This document shows positions 6,481 through 8,981 of a DNA stretch of 8,981 nucleotides, piece by piece. Numbering within the stretch: position 1 is the stretch's first letter; each line of letters begins with the position of its first letter. Origin of the DNA: Chloroflexota bacterium (GTDB lineage: Bacteria; Chloroflexota; UBA6077; CF-72). The stretch is taken from assembly GCA_019247135.1 (NCBI GenBank), contig JAFAPL010000232.1:1-8981 (forward strand). The letters run 5' to 3'. The notes beneath the pieces were generated by a model. That model saw only the letters and a program-made list of their open reading frames with translations, made no database searches and was not told the DNA's origin. Both the position numbers and the translations under genes were made by a program.

Positions 6481-8118
6481 TCAGCCGCGCCGCGAATCGA
6501 TGCGCACCATGCCCTTGCTGCCGTCAACAGTCACGGTCATGCCATCCCGAATGGCCGTCGTCCCGACGTGCGTTCCGACCACGGCCGGCAAATGAAACTC
6601 GCGCGCGACGATCGCGCAGTGGCTCAAGATCCCGCCCGAGTCGGCCACGATGCCGCTCACGGTTGCGAACATCGGCACCCAGGTTGGCACGGTCATCTCG
6701 CAGACCATGATGTCGCCCTGCTGCAGCTTGCTCGCTTCCACCAGTGATCGCACGACCTTGGCCGTGCCCTGGACAGTGCCGGGCGACGCCGCTACGCCGG
6801 TGATCACGTCAGGATCGCTGCTGGGCTCGACGGGCAGAAGACCGAGCATCTTGTCGACCAGCGCGACGAAGAACGGATCGGGGTTGGCGGGCGTCGGCTC
6901 GCCGAGGTGGTCCGGCGGCACGATCCTGGCCGACTCTTGCATCGACGAACGCCGCTGCGCGACCAGGTCCTTCCATCCGCCGTCCCCGGAGAGCGCCTGC
7001 CGCAGCTCATCCGTATATAGGAAGAAGACGTCGTCGACCGCGTCGAGCATGCCGCGCTCGGTCAGCCGCTCTCCGACCGCCAGCAAGAAGCGACGAAACG
7101 TGGCCACGCTCATCTGGTCGATCCAGAAGCTGTGGTCTTCGGTGACCTGCAAGTTGTACCTGGAGGCCTGCATGAGCGCATCGAACCGCGCCAGCTTGTC
7201 TGGATCGTTTGCGAGCTTGGCGTGCACTGCCCGTACGAGCTCGTCGCGCCGCTTCGTCGCACGATCCAGGCTCAGGGCTGGATCGTCGTCGTCGCCGAGC
7301 CGCAGATAGCCCTGGATCGTGTTCAGCGGAATCGACGGCTCTTCGCGCCACGTCCTTTCGGCGAGCTCGTAGATCCCGTCGCTGCGCCAGCCAAACTCAT
7401 CCAGATAGACCCTGAACTGCTCGAGAAAGTCGGTGCCCTCGAGGGCGGCGACGATCGCGCCCGGTTCGGTCTGTTCGAAAATCCTCGTCAACTCTGGGCT
7501 GGCTTTCACGCTGCGGCTCAGGCGCCACAAGCCTTCGCTCGCCTCAACGGATTTGGTCCGATGGCCTTGCAACAGCTGCCACGCTTCGTTCGGGTCCTCC
7601 GGCTGCATCTCGCGGTTGTAGAACTCCATCAAGGCCGTAGCAGGCACCAGCGAGAGGTTGATCCAGCCGTGGATCGTCCAGAAGTACACGTTGTGTTTGA
7701 ACCAGTCCTCCAGCTCCGACTGCAGTTGCTGGTCGCTCATGGAGGCGTAGTCCGCTGTGCGCCCATGCTCCAGGATGGGTAAGAGTGAGGGCTCCCATTC
7801 CTTTACCCAGCGCTCGCCGATCCCAGCCGCGATCTGGTCGAGCTGGGCTGCGTACTCGTCGATGTTGGTGGTCGGCGGAGTGAAAGTAGGATCTGGCACG
7901 AACGCGGCGTACGCGTAGTTGTTGACCATGCGGCAATTCAGGGCGAGCGTCGAGCCGAATGCGTGCTGGGCGATGGTGAAACCCTCGGCCATGGCCATCA
8001 CGACGGCGTCGCCCGCCAGCGGCGTGAGCGGCCGCGGCGCATGGATCTTGTCCCAGTCCCAGTAGCCTTCGATCTCGTTCGGCTGGGGAAACTGCAGCTG
8101 GTGCGTCAGCGTAGACAC
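6481..8118 (-). CDS. PEP-utilising enzyme homologue with swivelling phosphohistidine domain, no ATP-grasp
   Basis: Cytoplasmic protein of 545 residues. The C-terminal domain (about 437-543) is the PEP-utiliser mobile domain. It has GVAASPGTVQGTAKVV (441-456) and the phosphohistidine motif GGILSHCAIVAREFHLPAVVG, where His500 is the expected phosphorylated residue. The upstream region resembles the middle part of rifampin-phosphotransferase-like proteins: WDWDKIHAPRPLTPL (20-34), FGWRSDGIYELAERTW (242-257) and GERLTERGMLDAVDDVFFL (349-367). There is no N-terminal ATP-grasp nucleotide-binding domain and no PEP/pyruvate barrel at the C terminus. Any phosphate donor must therefore be another polypeptide, as in the split phenylphosphate synthase, or the fold is used differently. 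The start is GTG at 8118 with a strong ribosome-binding site. The HD-domain gene follows in the same operon. Substrate unknown. Confidence 0.88.
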   Translation of the reverse strand: MSTLTHQLQFPQPNEIEGYWDWDKIHAPRPLTPLAGDAVVMAMAEGFTIAQHAFGSTLALNCRMVNNYAYAAFVPDPTFTPPTTNIDEYAAQLDQIAAGIGERWVKEWEPSLLPILEHGRTADYASMSDQQLQSELEDWFKHNVYFWTIHGWINLSLVPATALMEFYNREMQPEDPNEAWQLLQGHRTKSVEASEGLWRLSRSVKASPELTRIFEQTEPGAIVAALEGTDFLEQFRVYLDEFGWRSDGIYELAERTWREEPSIPLNTIQGYLRLGDDDDPALSLDRATKRRDELVRAVHAKLANDPDKLARFDALMQASRYNLQVTEDHSFWIDQMSVATFRRFLLAVGERLTERGMLDAVDDVFFLYTDELRQALSGDGGWKDLVAQRRSSMQESARIVPPDHLGEPTPANPDPFFVALVDKMLGLLPVEPSSDPDVITGVAASPGTVQGTAKVVRSLVEASKLQQGDIMVCEMTVPTWVPMFATVSGIVADSGGILSHCAIVAREFHLPAVVGTHVGTTAIRDGMTVTVDGSKGMVRIDSRRG

Positions 8119-8127
8119 GATGGTTTG

Positions 8128-8134
8128 ACCTCCT
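8128..8134 (-). promoter_or_regulatory. Ribosome-binding site of the PEP-utilising gene
   Basis: AGGAGGT on the minus strand, nine bases before the GTG at 8118. It is close to the ideal anti-16S match and supports the GTG start. Confidence 0.8.
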
Positions 8135-8142
8135 CCCGACGC

Positions 8143-8174
8143 GCGATGCTACACCGGCTGCGCGCGGGCATCGC
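8143..8174 (-). promoter_or_regulatory. Candidate promoter/operator of the PEP-HD operon
   Basis: On the minus strand TAGCAT (8146-8151) is a -10-like hexamer 12 bases before the ribosome-binding site. It overlaps one arm of a 7-bp inverted repeat, GCGATGC (8143-8149) and GCATCGC (8168-8174). No -35 box is seen. The 163-base gap to the divergent small gene must hold both promoters. Tentative. Confidence 0.25.
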
Positions 8175-8269
8175 AGTTGCCGGGCGTGTAGCGAACCTCA
8201 CCTCCAGGCTGTGACGCCGGTGACAGCCGTGCCGAGCGGCAAGCCGTAGCGTGACTGCATCACCAAATC

Positions 8270-8275
8270 GGGAGG
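8270..8275 (+). promoter_or_regulatory. Ribosome-binding site of the small ORF
   Basis: GGGAGG six bases before the ATG at 8282: strong match and ideal spacing, the main evidence that this short frame is translated. Confidence 0.65.
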
Positions 8276-8281
8276 CGTCCC

Positions 8282-8458
8282 ATGTTGCAGTACCACTACG
8301 CCGCAGAGGTCGAATACCGAGAATGGCTACGCGAGTTCAACCGGCGCGCCGCTCGAGGTGAGTTCGTCCGCCACGACCTGGAGCAACGCCCGGCTGAGGA
8401 GTCACGCCCGAGAATCGAAGCGTGGATCGCGAAGCCAGTGCTCGAACCACAAGCATAG
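8282..8458 (+). CDS. Small charged protein of unknown function (58 aa)
   Basis: A 58-codon frame from ATG to TAG. The protein begins MLQYHYAAEVEYREWLREFN and continues with Arg/Glu-rich helix-prone sequence to ...VLEPQA. It has no membrane segment, no signal peptide, no cysteines and no recognisable domain. It is predicted to be largely helical and about evenly charged. Evidence for it being real is the GGGAGG ribosome-binding site at ideal spacing and its placement in an otherwise empty divergent region between the PEP-HD operon and the repeat array. I have an impression of similar short proteins beginning MLQYH or MYQYH in GC-rich bacteria but cannot name a family. Confidence 0.6.
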   Translation: MLQYHYAAEVEYREWLREFNRRAARGEFVRHDLEQRPAEESRPRIEAWIAKPVLEPQA

Positions 8459-8542
8459 CCTGACTCGCACCTCTACCCGCTGAGAGCTTCCCAGCCCTCG
8501 TTCACCTTTTCGCTCCCTCGCAAGGGACCTCCGAGTGGGACA

Positions 8543-8578
8543 TTTCAAGGGGCTCCGCCCCTTGATCCCCCTCGAGAG
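8543..8578 (+). repeat. Hairpin repeat unit 1
   Basis: TTTCAAGGGGC, loop TCC, then GCCCCTTGA followed by T, CCCCC and TCGAGAG. The stem CAAGGGGC/GCCCCTTG (8546-8553, 8557-8564) is a perfect 8 bp with a 3-base loop. It is nearly identical to unit 2, which lies 77 bases further on. Confidence 0.75.
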
Positions 8579-8619
8579 AATTTCTTCCCTCTTGCTGGCC
8601 AGGGCACTTGCGAGGGGAT

Positions 8620-8655
8620 TTTCAAGGGGCCGAGCCCCTTGACCCCCTCGGAGAG
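8620..8655 (+). repeat. Hairpin repeat unit 2
   Basis: Same structure as unit 1: stem CAAGGGGC/GCCCCTTG (8623-8630, 8634-8641) with loop CGA, then A, CCCCC and TCGGAGAG. Only the three loop bases and two single-base indels differ from unit 1. The loop, but not the stem, has changed, as expected if the hairpin is what is maintained. It overlaps GAGTGGGTCG, the reversed core of the repeats at 1723 and 3349. Confidence 0.75.
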
Positions 8656-8725
8656 TGGGTCGCCCAGCGCACGCATGCGCTACGATCGCAAGCAACCACC
8701 GCACCGCGGAATACACTCGACCCTC

Positions 8726-8739
8726 GTTTAGTTCTAAAC
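8726..8739. promoter_or_regulatory. Palindromic candidate operator before the pirin gene
   Basis: GTTTAG-TT-CTAAAC is a perfect 6-bp inverted repeat in an AT-rich island of an otherwise GC-rich region, ending seven bases before the pirin ATG. It overlaps TAAACA (8735-8740), the best -10-like hexamer. A dimeric regulator bound there would block transcription. The regulator family is unknown; MarR-like proteins bind sites of this general shape. Confidence 0.45.
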
Positions 8740-8746
8740 AATAACC

Positions 8747-8981
8747 ATGCCTGCGATCACCGTCGACAATACCCTGCTCCTCCCGCGCATCACTGCCGCC
8801 CAGCCCGGCGCCGAAGCTCGCCCCGTCAAAACCATCACCACCGCCCCGCGCGGCTTCGAAGGTGAAGGCTTCCCCGTCCGTCGCGCCTTCGCCAGCGTGC
8901 CCCTCGAAGACCTCGACCCATTCATCCATCTCGACCAGATGGGTGAAGTCGAGTACTCGCCCGGCGAAGCCAGGGGCACCT
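8747..8981 (+). CDS. Pirin family protein (3' end outside window)
   Basis: N-terminal 78 residues of a pirin, a bicupin-fold iron-binding protein. Some bacterial members act as quercetin dioxygenases or redox-linked regulators. Seen here are PRGFEGEGFPVRRAFA (34-49), DPFIHLDQMG (57-66) and EYSPGEARGT (69-78), the stretch that leads into the conserved His-containing metal site. That site (usually PWHPHRGFET) falls just beyond the window, so metal binding cannot be confirmed. The start is secure: an in-frame TAA at 8735-8737 leaves only the ATG at 8747. There is no ribosome-binding site in the nine bases between, which points to a leaderless or very short leader mRNA. A palindrome overlapping the presumed promoter suggests repressor control. 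Confidence 0.93.
   Translation, partial: MPAITVDNTLLLPRITAAQPGAEARPVKTITTAPRGFEGEGFPVRRAFASVPLEDLDPFIHLDQMGEVEYSPGEARGT

Larger units (their letters stand above)
8459..8746. other. Repeat-rich intergenic region without a gene
   Basis: This gap of 288 bases holds two hairpin-forming units (8543-8578, 8620-8655), an inverted CCCTCGCAAG (8515-8524) / CTTGCGAGGG (8607-8616) pair around the first unit, and the reverse complement of the CGACCCACTC core (8653-8662). An AT-rich palindrome stands before the pirin gene. Frames that cross it have no ribosome-binding site and run into the pirin gene in the wrong frame. No RNA gene is recognised. Confidence 0.6.

Noticed and set aside
6438..6527. Upstream ATG at 6527 as the start of the HD-domain protein
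   Set aside because: It would overlap the end of the PEP-utilising gene by 47 bases and add 30 residues without conserved character; the ATG at 6437 fits better.
8251..8263. GTGA-N5-TCAC as a CRP/FNR-type operator
   Set aside because: These sites need a 6-base spacer in a longer palindrome; with five bases and no flanking T/A it is more likely chance.
8543..8655. Two repeats read as a minimal CRISPR array
   Set aside because: The units are hairpin duplications with variable loops; there are only two, the intervening sequence itself carries an inverted repeat, and no cas gene is present.
8608..8865. Plus-strand 85-codon frame crossing hairpin unit 2
   Set aside because: No ribosome-binding site, translates the repeat itself and then overlaps the pirin gene in a different frame.
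8402..8929. Minus-strand frame of 175 codons across the repeat gap and the pirin start
   Set aside because: It runs through hairpin repeats and lies antisense to the clear pirin N terminus; no recognisable protein features.

Overview
This is a GC-rich bacterial chromosome segment with short intergenic gaps and genes on both strands. The VanW-type envelope protein (a large PG-binding/VanW/G5-like fusion with the SVAGGICQVATTLFQP signature) is a type I associate with Chloroflexota. The GC-rich hairpin repeats between genes, and gene starts without a ribosome-binding site, fit that assignment. I would call it a probable soil- or sediment-type Chloroflexota, with Actinomycetota as the main alternative. 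This is inference; no rRNA or marker gene is present.

Left part (1-1691, + strand): the 3' end of a DppB-type permease and a complete DppC-type permease, the membrane half of a peptide/nickel-type ABC importer. Its binding protein and ATPases are not in view. A structured, repeat-bearing gap (1692-1791) separates it from a convergent LLM-class flavin-dependent oxidoreductase (1792-2763, -).

Middle (2764-5542): a short divergent promoter region leads to a membrane-anchored LysM protein (+). This converges with a 699-residue VanW/PG-binding protein (-), and both are probably cell-envelope proteins. Their 3' ends meet at a 112-base gap holding an interspersed repeat, a perfect 12-bp hairpin and a G-quadruplex-capable G-run array.

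Right part (5676-8118, -): a likely two-gene operon. First comes a PEP-utilising-enzyme homologue that has the phosphohistidine swivel domain but no ATP-grasp domain. It is followed 43 bases later by an HD-domain protein whose candidate metal ligands follow the H...HD...H...H...D order of diiron HD enzymes. This pair is the most interesting part of the window: its substrate is unknown, and neither protein looks self-sufficient for a classical PEP-synthase-like reaction.

Far right (8282-8981, +): a 58-residue small protein with an excellent ribosome-binding site, then a repeat-rich gap with two near-identical 36-base hairpin units. The window ends inside a pirin-family gene that is preceded by a perfect AT-rich palindrome and appears to be translated from a leaderless or nearly leaderless mRNA.
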